DNA of 64,000 bases from Geosiphon pyriformis. Taxonomy: Eukaryota; Glomeromycota; Glomeromycetes; Archaeosporales; Geosiphonaceae. A program made the position numbers and the translations under genes. This document shows, piece after piece, positions 10,905 to 23,700 of the stretch (its first letter is position 1; each line of letters opens with the position of its first letter). The notes beneath the pieces are model-generated. The model saw only the letters and a list, made by a program, of their open reading frames with translations, ran no database searches and was not told the origin of the DNA. Location of the stretch: positions 252,520 through 316,519 of the forward strand of contig JAAOMT010000094.1 of the NCBI GenBank assembly GCA_016748015.1, in the 5' to 3' direction.

Positions 10905-12072
10905 ACTATATAGCATGCACTCAGATCCAACGTCAGGACACTTTAACAAAAATGCTACCCTTGAAAGAACACTAAACTTATACTATTGGTCAACAATGTA
11001 CAAAGACATTTTCGAATATGTGCTCAATTGTAACACATGCCAGTAAAGAGGAGAAGCAAGATCAACAGAACCATTTCAACCCATTCCAGTTGGAAATCTA
11101 TTTGATAGAATTGGGATCAATTTGGTTGGTCTTCTCTTAATTACATCCAAAGAAAATTAATATATTGCTGTAGCTGTTGATTATCTTACAAAATAGCCAG
11201 AAGCCAGAGCAATTCAAGTGGCCGATACCAAAACAGTAGCCGAGTTCGTATATCAAGACCTAATTTGCTGACATGGGTGTCTGAAAAAATTGTTATCCAA
11301 TCAAGGAACACATTTCGTCAATAATATACTAACAGAATTAAGCCAATGGTTTGGTATAAAACGTTTTTTATTGTCATCATACCACCCACAAACTAATGAA
11401 CTGGTAGAACAGTTTAACCAAACACTGTGTGAAGCATTAGTAAAAATAAGTCAAGAAAATGAACAAGAATAGGACCTATTCATACCTTCAGTACTCTTTG
11501 CATACCGAACACTAAAGCAAAATATGACACACTTTACACTATTCGAACTAGTCTATAAAAGAAAAGCTACATTACCTATCAAATAAGAAATATTGTCCTA
11601 CTCAACAGAAACAATCATCAAAGAGAATTTTAAAGCTATCTTGTACCACAGAATGTACCAGCTAATGAAAACATTAAAAAACAATCGAAGAACAGCAGCT
11701 GATAACATTAGTAACACTCAAGAATGACAAAAAAAAAGACATGATAAACGCCTACCAGAACAACCAATGGAATTCAAGATTGGAGACCAAGTACTGTTAC
11801 ATTGTATAAAAGCTAAGAAACAGTGGAGTAGAAAGTTTGACCCAAAGTGGGATAGTCCATTCCACATACACAAAGTGTTAGGAAATAGAGCTTACAAATT
11901 ACAATTGGAAGACAGGATTTTAAAAAAAGTAGCACATGGAAATTGGTTAAAAATTTATTATGCAAAACAGGAATTATCGTCATCAGTACCTCAACTAGGA
12001 ATACAAATTTTATTAATCAGACCAGAAGATATACCACGAGATCTGGAACCAATCATCATTATCGAAATATAG
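10905..12072 (+). pseudogene. Element B integrase
   Basis: N-terminal HHCC zinc domain: HSDPTSGHF .. CNTCQ (10918-11043). Catalytic core: GINLVG (first Asp changed to Asn), LSNQGTHF (second Asp changed to Asn) and LVEQFNQTL (Glu kept). C-terminal part from 11767 reads KIGDQVLLH .. WDSPFHIHKVLGNRAYKL, the GPY/F-like beta domain, ending at 12072. It would insert the cDNA into the genome; with both Asp lost the enzyme is dead. No chromodomain was seen after the GPY/F part. Confidence 0.93.
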
Positions 12073-12099
12073 ACAATGGGCAGCAAATTAAATTGGGGA

Positions 12100-12887
12100 A
12101 TTCAAATATATATAGCATCCAAAAAGCAGCAAGAAACAATAGAAATTTTAATATGGACCTTTCAGATCAAATTTTAAAATTATTTAAACAATTATTTGAA
12201 ACAATTCAAAAATTGACATTTCAAATAGAAATAACAATTGATAAAAAAGAGATATAGTACAAAGATAAGAGCAGGAGAGGGAAAAACAAGAGTTCAATTA
12301 AAACTAAATGTTCCCTTCTCTACTCACCACCCGAAAGACAATGTTGAAGGAAAAATTGCCTTCGGGCAGGAGATGGAGAAAAAGGAAGCAAAGAATGAGA
12401 AAAAGGTTACAAAAGAAGATACTTGGTTCCTGAGCTCAAAGAAATAAAACAAGCTTTAGCTCATGAGACCGAACTCCCCAAAACAGGGGAGTAGACACTT
12501 GACAATGCTCAGAAATGAAAAGAAAGACTTTCTCCAGCTTATTGGTTCTACAAAATTGGAGAACAGCTTGACTTGAAAACACCATATGAAGACCTCAGCC
12601 AGAAAATGTTCAACAAAGAAGCAATACAACAAATAGAAAAATTTGTAGGGAAAAACAACCTGACCCTATATTACAAAGCAGCATATTGACTATATGCCGT
12701 CTTTCAACATTGCCCAAATGTACTACTGAATGGATCTATAAAAACCATAATGGTTAACAACATAAGACAAATAACCAATCAACAGTTCAAAGACCTACAA
12801 AAGGCAATATTTGAGGCAACAATCAAACATTATACAAATGAAGCCATGATAACAGATACATATGATTTCACAGAAGCTCAATTTTAA
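12100..12887 (+). pseudogene. Element B post-integrase extension, conserved but unrecognised
   Basis: Between the integrase and the polypurine tract there is about 260 codons of conserved reading with several stops and frame changes. It holds LSDQILKLFKQLFETIQK (12154 on), a charged Lys/Glu-rich middle (12340-12450), AHETELPKTGE, WFYKIGEQLDLKTPYEDLSQ, LTLYYKAAY (with TGA), LYAVFQHCPNVLLN and NQQFKDLQKAIFE, ending EAQF then TAA at 12885. Element B2 (60370-59485, minus) keeps the same blocks in the same order. A and C keep the last third, and D has a 250-residue equivalent. It begins in a different frame from the integrase here. No family recognised; predicted helical and charged. Confidence 0.7.
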
Positions 12888-12901
12888 AAAGAGAGGGATA
12901 A

Positions 12902-13560
12902 TATTACCTGAGTAGAAAAACCAATTCAAAGTTATGAAGAAACATGACCAAAATGTGACATAACACAGAATAGTGCACAATAACATTGGATAACACGTTA
13001 TAATGTAGGATAATGTATTATAATGCAGGATAACACAGAATAGTGTGCAATAACATAGGATAATATGTTATAATGCAGGATAACACAGAATAACATGTAA
13101 TAATGTCAGATAATGTGTTATAACATAGAATAACTAGTGATAACATAGAAAAATAAAGCAATAACAAAAATAATAAAGCAATAGCTAGCAATAACAAGAC
13201 AATTGAAAGCAATCCTGTAAAACCAAAAGAATGTATAAAAACAAGTAGTTGTAAAAGTAAGAAAAGACAAACAGATAGATACAAATCTCTAGACAAAAAT
13301 TAAATATCCATATCCCTTCATCATTTATTATTTTCGCTATTTCATCTTCTGAAATAAACCAATTTTTAAAGAAATCAGAATCATAAATTCATGTTCTCGA
13401 ACTTCATAGAATTTATGTGAATTAACTCTTGTCTTGTACCTTTGTTCTAAAACAAATGCTTTTAGCATAACCACCTTAAACTATTAACGATTTGGACCAA
13501 TCACTCTTGATTATGGTAATTGACAATACTAATTTATCTTTTTTTTCTTTTCTTTTTTTT

Positions 13561-13608
<48 letters not shown>

Positions 13609-14006
13609 CTGTCTTATTTTTGTGAAGCAGCAACATAGTAAAATTGACTGTCTGGAAATAGACTTCGTGATAGCCTGGTAAAAGAGGGAAGCTCTTCCTA
13701 AGTTTTGGATATTAACATTATCTTGTTAGCTTACCAGAAGGGTGAAAAGACAATGCCCGACCCTAATGACTGCACTCGTTAGCTCGAAGAAGAAAGCTCA
13801 CATTTACAGAAAATATTGCAATTGACGAAAAACAAACTCTGTGCCTTATAACCAAAGAACTCAATGGGTAAATTCACATCCAGGAATAGACCTTCAGAGA
13901 CTGATAATCTAGACTAAGCCAATAGAATTATGCAAAAGATGCATCCCCAATAATTGAGAGCACCAAACGTTACCAGTTCTATTACCCACCAAGTTTACCC
14001 ATAACA
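12902..14006 (+). repeat. 3' LTR of element B (1105 bp)
   Basis: Begins TATTACCTGAG (TG start decayed to TA) after the polypurine tract AAAAAGAGAGGGATAA and ends CCCATAACA, then TSD GCAT. It is longer than the 5' copy mainly because of an almost pure poly-T run of about 70 bases at 13538-13609. Differences from the 5' LTR are chiefly C/T and G/A. Confidence 0.95.
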
Positions 14007-15013
14007 GCATTAAAGATACAGATAATTCAAAGTAAACTTTGTTCAGAGAATACTCATCAAAACAAATGTCTAGTGTGCTTAACAAATTTTATATTACAAA
14101 AAACCAGAGCAATTTGAATATTATATAAAAGCTTCTAAGATTAGTAATGATTAAGTCAACAAACAAAGTTTTTTATAAGATTTGGTTTAAGAACTTCAAT
14201 AATTTCAAAAGCAAGTGATTTTTAAGATTTTACAAATTGGAAATTTTGGTTTCAAAGTTGGTTAAAACTCTTTCTTTAAGAAATATTATTAAGTCTAATC
14301 ACTTTAGAAAAATTTGGTTTAGATTAAATACTGTCAATTTTTTTAAGCTGTCATCTTTGGTCAAAAATAGAGTAAAAAGTAAAAAGATATTTTTTTTTAT
14401 TAAAAGTCAAGAAAACATATTACACATCCAAATATTAAGAATTTGAGACTATAAAAACAACTATAATTCAGGGCACAATTAATAAGAAAATAAAAAATTT
14501 TTGTATAAACAAAGATTGTATGATTAGAAATATTCTGAAAAAATCTTTTTCAAAGATGGTTTTGATTTATTTGGTAGTAAGTAAAAATTTGATTTTAGAA
14601 CTTGAGATAGTAAAAACCAAAGTAGATAAGATTATAAAAGACTGGATTAGGAAGAAATTGGTGCTTAAAATAATACCAAATCTTTGGTTTTGGCATTATA
14701 TGTCTTTGAATTATGTTAAGAATGAGATATTTTTTAATATTATAATATAAATCAGTTCAAATAAGTTGTCTCTAATTATAAAAAATTTACCTAATAACAA
14801 AACTATTGGCCTATTAAGTATTTCAAAAAAACTGTGAAAACAATATGGTTTTAAAGTTATGGCATGTCTTTTAGTTCTGTTGAATTGTTGTTTGGATATT
14901 GGCACAGTTTCTACTTTATAGAAAAAAGCTTAGATTTCTATGATTTCAAAGCTTTATGATTGGAATAGAATACTAATTAACACTAGACCAATAGCATTAA
15001 TTAAAATGATCAG
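14007..15013 (+). pseudogene. LINE-1 fragment b: linker and start of reverse transcriptase
   Basis: Continues fragment a directly (IKDTDNSK). Open stretches 14237-14446 (ILVSKLVKTLSLRNIIKSN) and 14520-14750 (MIRNILKKSFSKMVLIYLV, KTKVDKIIKDW) match, in order, the segment between endonuclease and RT in LINE-2 (28000-28450). From 14756 the reading enters the RT fingers, ending TRPIALIKMI (N-TRPI-L motif typical of LINE RTs) at the insertion point of a solo LTR. Reading resumes at 17202 with RKILSKI. Multiple stops; relic. Confidence 0.85.
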
Positions 15014-17197
15014 TATTACTCATAAAAAAAACATATAAAGAAAAATAGTAGGAAAAACAGATAGACCAATAGAAAAGTAATAGTTAATATGTTGTTACTG
15101 GAAGATTTTCACACTTTTCAATACAAAAATTACAACACATACAATGAAAATTAACATCAAAATCATGCGAAAAAGGCCTATATCATCACACTTAATCAAC
15201 AAAATTAGCCAGCAATCTGAAAATAAATGATCAACAATCAATCCAATTACAACAAAGAAATATGACACAATCCAACAGTTTAACTAAGTTGGATACAAAG
15301 AAATCTTGGCAAACTAAGAAACACCAATGAAAATGAATAATTGTCGCATGTAATCAGATAACAACAGATTTTGTTATGCTCCAAAATTCTCATATGTCTT
15401 TATTAGAACAATCTAACATTCCAAATCTGCGATCAATGGTTAAAAGTAGTTACCAAGAAATGTAATCAATTGATCTACTTCTGATTATGTTGATCATAAT
15501 CACAATTGGTATCATTAATTGACAATTAATGTTCTAGATCCAGTCATCTAAATCTGATCATCTAAAAATCACTAGCTCTGAGAAAATAACATGCCGAGTA
15601 AGCTCATCATAAATTGATTAATTAAATGTATATAAATAATTGATGTATTTTAAATAGTTCTAATATAGTATGTAGATCTGATATAATTTAGTTATATATA
15701 TAGCCTCTTTGTTAGCTCAGGAAAGTATCAGTTCAACACTAAGCCAACTCTTCGCTATAGTTTTATAGTGAGCAGTTAGTCTTTTTCTCTACTCTCTTTT
15801 TTCCTTTTCTATGCTCTAAATACTTGTTATCATAATCTCAAGTATGCCTTTTCATATTCCTTATCACCATTTGAAATCACATTATTTATAACTTCTTATG
15901 TATTTGTTAAACAAAATCATTAAGCTTTCTATTACTTTTGATCTTTCAAATTATGTGTTATTACCATTTCACATTAAGTCTTGTTTTACTGAACAAGTTG
16001 TTAAAATATTAAAATAAGTAATAAAGTATCATGTTGTTAGAGAGTGGTCTCAACAATAAAAAGTTAAATCTATTTCAGTTATGTTTTACTCTTACAATTT
16101 TTTATAATTCCTATAACTTCATTTTCAAAGCGGACATTTGAATACCACACTCTTTTAACAACTAATTGAAAGAATTTTGGTTACAATTTTCTTAAGTAGT
16201 TTTGGTTTTTTCTTGTTGCTGGTTGTGCTTCTAATACATATAAAGAAATGTGATTTCTTTTTTCTCTTTAAAATACCTAAGACTAGTTCTTGCCCAAAAA
16301 CATATAATAATGACAATACTTTCTTTCACTTTTAATGACCTTATTATGTACTCCTTTCTGCTTTTCCATTTACTGAAATAGTCTATACACCCATAATATG
16401 CTATAGTCAGTAGCATAATTATGGTAATATGTGTGTTTCAAGTGAAAGCTATTGTCATTCCTAAGAAGTTACAAATCCATAGCTTTTACCCAGTAACAAT
16501 GTGAACACATTATTTAGCAATGTGAGTATTGCTTAAAAAATTATAACACATTGCTTGGGTATATAAGCAATTTTATAGAATCGAAATTATGTATATATAG
16601 TAAGAGCATTAGAAGCAGAAAAGACAGATCTCTTAGTTTAGATCTAATCTAAGCAATCTTCCAATTCACAAATTATTAATAAATAAATATTTACTATCTC
16701 AATCCATTTCTCTACTATTAACACTTTATGTTGATAGTAACTAATACTTAACTCCACTGAAACAATAGTTCTTGATTATAGTTATTGATAAGATACTAAT
16801 TTTCATCTTGCCTTGGCTTATTTTTTTATTCTTTTTGTTATTTTTTTTTTTTTTCTTTGTTTATTTTGTTGTTTACTAATTAATTAAAAATTAAAGTACT
16901 AAGTTATTGACATTAAAAATAGCCTGGTAAAAGACCCAAAAATAAGAGTAAAATTATATATATTAATAAATAGCTTACCAGAAAGGCATGAATATCAGAA
17001 TAAATTTGGCCACCAAGCTGAAAAAAAATTGAACAAAATTACAATTTCAGGAAGCTATTACAATCACCATTGAATCTCTGTTCATTATACAAAAAACTCC
17101 ACACTAAAACCTTCAAATATTATAGAACAAAGTAACTATTGAGCACCAAGTTACAGATTTTTTATTTAATCTAACACCCAAATAATCACCTGTAATA
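15014..17197 (+). repeat. Solo LTR of A' subfamily, interrupted by a second solo LTR
   Basis: Left piece 15014-15092 begins TATTACTCATA (decayed TGTTACTCATA of family A). The right piece starts at 16499/16503 and ends AATCACCTGTAATA (decayed ..TGTAACA) at 17197. The right piece contains TATATATAGTAAGAGCATTAG and the R/U5 sequence of element A (TTGATAGTAAC..TAATACTTAAC). Without the insert it is about 775 bp. It sits in the LINE-1 RT: left target TCAG (15010-15013), right CCAA (17198-17201), read as one TCAG duplication with two transitions. No internal region is present, so it is a solo LTR left by LTR-LTR recombination. Confidence 0.85.
15093..16498. repeat. 1406-bp solo LTR-like insertion (family E), TSD ATGT
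   Basis: Starts TGTTACTGG and ends CCAGTAACA, a perfect 9-bp inverted terminus, and is flanked by an exact 4-bp duplication ATGT (15089-15092 and 16499-16502). Termini and duplication size match every gypsy LTR in this window, so a solo LTR of another gypsy family is the simplest reading. No other copy is in the window. It contains ATATATATAGCC near 15695, a possible TATA box, and a pyrimidine-rich tract near 15780-15810. A non-autonomous TIR element is the alternative. No coding sequence was recognised in it. Confidence 0.75.
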
Positions 17198-20052
17198 CCA
17201 AGAAAATTTTGTCAAAGATACTTTTAGATTAGATTTTTTTTGTATGCAATATATTTGGCATTCTTTATAAAAATAATTAGTATTAAAAAGTATGTTAACT
17301 TGGTCTTTAGTGTTTGCAATTGATTCAATTATAGAGAATGCTTTAGAAAAGAATAAAGAGTTGTGATTGATTTTGTAGAACATATATAAAGCATATAATT
17401 TGGTCAGTTAACATTATTTAAAGAACAGCCTAAGATGCATAAAAATGTGTAAACAATTTATCAGTTTTTTTGGCAGTATATATTAGAACAGAATTAATAA
17501 AGTTATAACTGATTTTGGTCTATTGAATGGCTATTATATACATAATAGATTGGACCAAAATAAGATTTTTTTACCTTTTTTTTGGAAAATTTTTTATGAC
17601 CCTTTTTTGTATGAAGTTAAAAGACATAAACATTTATGTGATTACTGTATTAATACAAAATTTGTAGCCAAAACAGACAAATTAAAAAACACAAATAGTA
17701 GAACTTCTTTTCTTGCAACTAATGTCTTTGTTGATAACATAATTTAGATGGAGATAGCCAAACTTCAACTCAATATATTTTGAATATTGTTAATAAATTT
17801 TTTGATATCAACAATATCTTAATTAATAATAATAAAACAGTAACCATTCTTATTAACCAAAAGATTAAAAATGTATTTTTGACTATTAATAAAAGTTCTA
17901 TATTAATTGCAAAAAAAAATGAATACATTATTATTTAGAGATTTATCTCTTTACTAATAGTTTATTTAAGTCTAGTTTAACAAAAGTTTATTTAGATGTT
18001 AGATTCTTTACAAACATGATATTAAAAAAAGCAATTTTAGATAAGCAATTCTGTTATTTAATCTTTGTTGTTTTATAGTCTATTATATATTATTGTATAC
18101 AATTTAGTTTTATTTTAGTTAATGTTTGTTGCAGATAAGATTTTTTAATTAGGAAGAGTCTGAAAGTAAAAGCTAGTGTTTAGAGATTTCTGTACAACTT
18201 GAAGTTTTTTGAATAGTCACAAACTAAAAATAAAGTGGCTGCAAAAATTAGTTTTGCTAATTCTAAGAATATTTTTAGCAGACTCTTTAATTATCAATTT
18301 TTGAATTTACAGACTTTGAGCTAGACTCTGGTAGTATTCTGTTAGATTAAAAATCAGTTTCATAAACAATTTTTTTACTGAAGTGGTATAAGTGTTTTTA
18401 AATAATAAGATCTTTTTGACAAATAACTTGCCACAAGTTTTTCACAGTCTAGAGAAGTTTTTAATGTCTAATATTTTAGATAAGAAGACCTATTACAAAA
18501 CAGTAGTTTTTTTAAAACAATATAGTATTGTTTTTGGTAACAGACTTTTGAATAAACATGATACTTTGATAACTTGGAAGACTTTTTGTCACTGGAAAAG
18601 ATTAGATTCAAAAAGTCTTGTTCTGTTTTGGTTTGCTATAGTATCTGGTTTTTGGATGGCTCAAAATCTGTTATTGGAGACAAACTAAATAATTTGAATA
18701 CTATTATTCATAATGTCTTGAATTCAGATGGTTTTAAGTCAATTAGAAATCTTCTGTATAAAGTTTGAACTAATGTTTTTGATGTTTACACTAATAAATT
18801 ACTTAAAAAATTGGATACAACAGAAGTAATTGGTGAAACAGCTGTTTACTTTTCAAATATGGACCTAAATATCGGTATTGGAATATTTAATATAGTGTTT
18901 TTTACAATAACTAAACTACAAACTGTTATTTTGGCTTTAAAATATGTGTTTTTTTCTAGTTTTGTGGTTTTGTATTTAGACAGTTAGACAGCTATTGATG
19001 TATGCAAATTGAAACTCAGTTTATCTGAACCAAATTTTTACAACAAATATTGGATAGAAAGATATTATGTTAATAATTTAATAAAAAACAAGAATTTAAA
19101 TATAATTTGGTCAAAGATTAAAGACCATTTAAGTGTGTTTGGTAATAATTGTGCTAATAAGCTGGCTAAGACAACTGTTTTTTTTCTTATGTTTTTTCTC
19201 ATTAATATTTTAAAATACTACTTGGTTGCTAATAGTTTAGCAGTATTTAACAATACATGTTATTTTATTTAAAACATTTATAAAGTAATTACTAACATTC
19301 ATTAAGAAGTGAGTTCTGGTTCCAAAATTATTAATAATTTTCTTATTTGTGATATTGATTGGATTTAAACAGCTAAAGTTTGACACCTTAACTTATACAT
19401 ACTTGTTAATATTACTAACAAGTCTATAGCTAATTCTAGAACTTATATAATAAAAACAGTTTATAAAAAACTTTCTATTGTTATATATAAGAAACTGTAT
19501 AACAAGTCTTATTCAGATGTTTTATGCTTATTTTGTAAGGATGTGAAACTTTTAGATTATTCATTTATATGTTCAAGTAATACAAACTAACAGAAAAAGT
19601 TAATTTTGAATTATGTTAAGTTTTGGTTATTATTAATTAATAGAAAGATACTTATATTCTTTCTTATATTATAGTTTTTGTTTTTTTGTCTATTTGACAT
19701 TAGATTGTATATAGTGCTTTATAAAAGATTCATTTTCAAGTCTTGGCTTAAAGATGCTTTGGTTATGTTTAATAACAAAAAAAAAACTATTTGTATACTG
19801 GTTAATTTTTTTTGTTATCTGGTTAACTTTTATTATTATAAAATATAGTTTGTTAAGATAATACATAGATTGGAAACAGAAAAGACTGGATTGGTAGATA
19901 ATGTTAATATGATACTTAAGTTAACAAATGGATTACATACAGATTTGTCTAATAGGGTGATTTATATGCTTGGCATTATTAAATTTTTTACAATAAGTTT
20001 TAGTAAACATTTGTTTTGTGTTTTTTTTTTGGCATTAATAGTAGTTCAATAA
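17198..20052 (+). pseudogene. LINE-1 fragment c: reverse transcriptase, RNase H and C-terminal domain
   Basis: Reading resumes with RKILSKI and passes through RT motifs. MNGYYIHNRLDQNKIF and FFWKIFYDPFL are at 17523-17620. FVDNII at about 17728-17745 is the decayed catalytic FVDD motif (second Asp to Asn, then a stop). Thumb and connection are at 17900-18770. An RNase H segment follows from 18840 (GIGIFN) through WSKIKDHLSVFGNNCANKL at about 19111-19165 (decayed KGHSGVLGNE..D). The C-terminal zinc-like LFCKDV region is at about 19530. The last open piece, 19870-20052, ends the ORF. Every frame is broken by several stops. LINE-2 is the parallel copy. Confidence 0.88.
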
Positions 20053-20786
20053 TTTATATAGATACATAGTGCTGTCTAAATTAGCTTAAATAGCTGATTA
20101 CATATAGTAAATACATAAATTGTATTTAGTTAGGATTTCTTAGTTTAATTCTATATGCTAAATAGTAACTGGACTGTATTTATTAAATATAAAAAAAAAT
20201 TAAGAATTTTATTAAAATAAATTAACAAATTAAAATTAAGAATAAACAAAATAAAAAACAATAATTATTTTATTTTATTTAAAAAATAAAATCTAATTAT
20301 TATTTAATATAATACAATAAAAATATGTTTTAAATTAAATAAGATTTATATTAAGAATATATTATATTTTTATCTTATTAATAATATTATTTTTCAAACC
20401 AGAAAAAAATAAATAGTGTTTTTTAAAACCAAAACACACATAATAATCTTTTAAAACACCACAATACTTTTAAATAAAAAAGTAAATAAACCATTAATTT
20501 TAAAAAAAAATATTGATTAAATTAAAAAGTTTATTAATAATAAATATACATATATAATTACTAATAAATTATAACATAATATAATATTAATTTAAAAATT
20601 ATAATTTAAATATAAACAAAAATATATATATTAATAACAAAAAAAATAGACAAAATTTTTAATAATTTTACAAAAATTAATTAATTTAATGTTTTAACTT
20701 AAACTTTGTACAATTTTCTATTTTAATGGTTTTCAAAAACTCCACATGTTGCAACAATTGTGTTTGCGTTAAATAACAGATAATTA
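20053..20786. other. AT-rich spacer (LINE-1 tail and KAT14 3' flank)
   Basis: No coding reading found. Just after the LINE-1 stop there is a possible 3' UTR with an A-rich run (about 20187-20200) that may be the LINE tail. The rest is A/T homopolymer-like sequence up to the 3' end of the KAT14-like gene, where minus-strand polyadenylation signals could lie. Confidence 0.6.
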
Positions 20787-23700
20787 TTAGCGCCTTAGTC
20801 TGACAAAGAAAGCGTTTTTACATTCAAGACTAGATGGTGGCAAATACTTGTCATAAAAGTTAACTATATACTCCTCAGCTTTGAAGCCAAGCCCTTGGTA
20901 TATAAGCTAAGAAATAAAAAGGAATAAAATAGTTTTCGAAACAACTAATGTAAAATCCATAAACAGCCAATTTTATAAACTTTGACTTACCATTGCTGGG
21001 TTATTTGCCGAAACATGAAGTGTGATATCTTTTCCGACATTGCTCTGATAAAGATAAAAATAAAACTTATGTTATTTACGTTTCCAATTGCAAAGCTGGA
21101 TTCACCATCATTGCAAATAATGTTGATTTGCTAACCTGAATGATATGGTAAAGCATAAACCTGTAAAAAAATGTGCGTTGATATTCGTATAAGATAGAAA
21201 AAAACCTGTAAAAGATAAAGATATTGGAACTAAATTAAAACACTAACTTTCCAATCCCGGATTTCTGCCATCCAGCAGCCACTGCTATGTAAGGGATATA
21301 AGATTCTGGAGTCATGAAGGCACATCCTATGACCAAACGTTTATATAATGCAACCACACTATAATCAGGATAAAGGAGATTTTCGGAAACTTTGAAAAAA
21401 GAAAGAATACAAGTTCTATTTCGATTTAGGTAATAAATTAAGCAAAATTCAGATTTCATTCCTTTAATACAAACCATCAATTCCTGGCCAAAAGCTTCGT
21501 TGCAACAGATCATTCACTTGATTTAGATGTTCTTTTTGAAAGTAACAATAATCTATAGGACTTGATATTGGTGCCTCCCATTCACTTACATTCCTATCAA
21601 TTAAAAATTGATGGAATATATTAAAAGTCTTGCAATATAATTGAACAAATGAGATAGCTTAAGTGATTTCACCTATGAACGTATCCGACAATATCTTCTA
21701 ATAACTTTAGTTTTGGGGGCTTGAGCTCGTAATCTCGAAAAATGTATGGGCGTAATATGCGACCATGATAAAGGCTGGGTATCGGCTCTTTAAAAGTGAG
21801 GGTGGTCGCAAGACGAGGCATCCCGTATAACCTTGAAGCAAAAGAATTCTCATAAGGTGTATGGGAAATCTAGTGATACTTGGAAGTTAATTCAATGAGG
21901 ATTTTAAATATAGTATGTATCTCATTTATTAGTTGAAAATTTTTAAAATTCCATGTATTAACCTACCTTAGAAATATCATTATTTGATTTCTCATCCACA
22001 CCGGAAGAATCTGGTTTTGTTTGAGCATTGACTTTGATAGGACTTTCTAGCCAATCAACATCTCCTTTTGTTACCATAGGCTCAAGTTCGCAAGATGATT
22101 TCAGCTGCTCAGTTACTACTGAGTCTAAATCAAAAATTTTGAGACCTAAATCACGCTTTATCTTATTTTAAATGAAATAGCCAAGAAAAAGTTGGAAATG
22201 GAAGGTGTACGTAAATGCCCAAGTTTTATAATTGTTGCAAAATTCGATCTAAAAATTACCCGTCTTAAGTGCAACTTTCTCTTTAATCTGGCTGCTTTCG
22301 GTGATAATGAAACATTTGTATTTTCCAGGTCTTGCAAAAGGTTCCATTCTTGTTGCTCGTCCATCAAAACCAATTTGAGGTTTTGTCGATTATTAAAGCT
22401 AAGTTTATTCTTTTTTGTGCTCGGCATATCAGGTAACTCTTTGGGTAGAGAAGCTTTTTTGGATGAAATCTGTGACATCTTCAAGGAATCAGTCTGATGA
22501 TTGATCGGTTATATTAGAAAGTCTCTTGCTGCTAGAGGGAAAAGAAAACAATCGTAAAAAATATTACAGTATGTTTATTCGTGGCTTTAATGATGAGACG
22601 AATCCGAGGAATTTTATTTTTGTCGTTTTCTGATTTTAAATCGGCTTTAGGTTTGTTATTGGAGCTTCCAGACGAAGAAAATGTTTGAATTGGAAGTTTA
22701 CTTTCCGCTTTTGAATCATGGCTCGATATGCATATTGGTAAATTGTTCGTATTTGAGAGGGAATTGTCTTGTGAGTTAATCAAATCTTTTCCATTATGAT
22801 CCTATAAAATTAAGAAAGATACCAGAATTTATATAAATCCAACTCTATGAGAATTTTTTATTGTTTATGAATACCTGGGTCTCTTCATCGCCTTTTTCTT
22901 TGCGAAAAATTTGCTTCTTGATACGTGCTTTCCAAGGTTGCGGGAACATTACCTCGGGATGAAATGTGTCCTCAAAACTCTGTGATATTATAGGGGTCTC
23001 CAAACACATTTCAAACGTTCGTTTTATTGCCTCTGGACTGATTGAATGTATAGGAGGTAGAATTGATTCGATTCGATTGGAAGAAATATCTAAGTTCGAA
23101 GGAACGGATTTAACGCGCTATGATCGGTAAAAATAGATTAGGAAAGAGGATCGAACTTTGCCAAAATCAACTATACACTTATAGACCTACTTTTGTTGAA
23201 TTACCGATTAAAGGGCACTTGGCGTCATCTTTAGTGATCGTCTGGCATTAAATTCATTTGAAATTAAATCCAAAATCTTATTAAGCTCCCAGCATACGAA
23301 ACTCAAAAATCGATATGTACCGGCTTCCGTTTGGAGGGTGTGGATATTAAGGAGCTATCGTGTTTTTTAAGGTTGGTTTTATATTTTGTCAAGTCTAAAA
23401 AAGTAACAAATGAGCGATTGATTCGATGCAAACTTTAATAAAATTGGGAAGAAAATTAAACTGAAAATTCTTACTCTTTTCTGGGGGAGAATTTTCTCGT
23501 AAAGTCCACCACCCTGTGAGTGGATAAATATTTTTAGTAATTAATGTTTTTACTTCGGGATTGAGAATTGAAATTGTAAATAAATCATATCCCTTATTAA
23601 CTATGAATATATAAACTAAAGCAAGTCTTAACCTGTTTTATGGATATCACTGGCGCCGGATAAAAATTCAGGATGAATGGATAGAACACTGGCCACAGTG

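Larger units (their letters stand above)
3765..14006 (+). mobile_element. Full-length Ty3/gypsy element B, inserted in LINE-1 (TSD GCAT)
   Basis: Bounded by two LTRs (3765-4839 and 12902-14006) and a perfect 4-bp target duplication GCAT at 3761-3764 and 14007-14010. Internal order: PBS, gag with CCHC knuckle, retropepsin, Cys-rich module, dUTPase, RT-RNase H, integrase, post-integrase extension, polypurine tract (12886-12901). PR before RT before IN is the Ty3/gypsy order. Many stops and at least two frame changes (gag frame, then the PR-dUTPase frame, then the RT frame) make it dead. LTR copies differ mostly by transitions, several at CpG (GCGCGC in the left copy, GTGTGC in the right). Catalytic Asp codons in RT and IN have become Asn. 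Confidence 0.95.

Noticed and set aside
16231-16416. 61-codon minus-strand frame inside the solo LTR at 15093-16498
   Set aside because: Short, AT-rich, no recognised motif and no second copy to test.
20053-20786. tRNA or small RNA gene in the AT-rich spacer
   Set aside because: No A/B-box pattern or cloverleaf could be seen by eye; tRNAscan-SE would be the decisive test.
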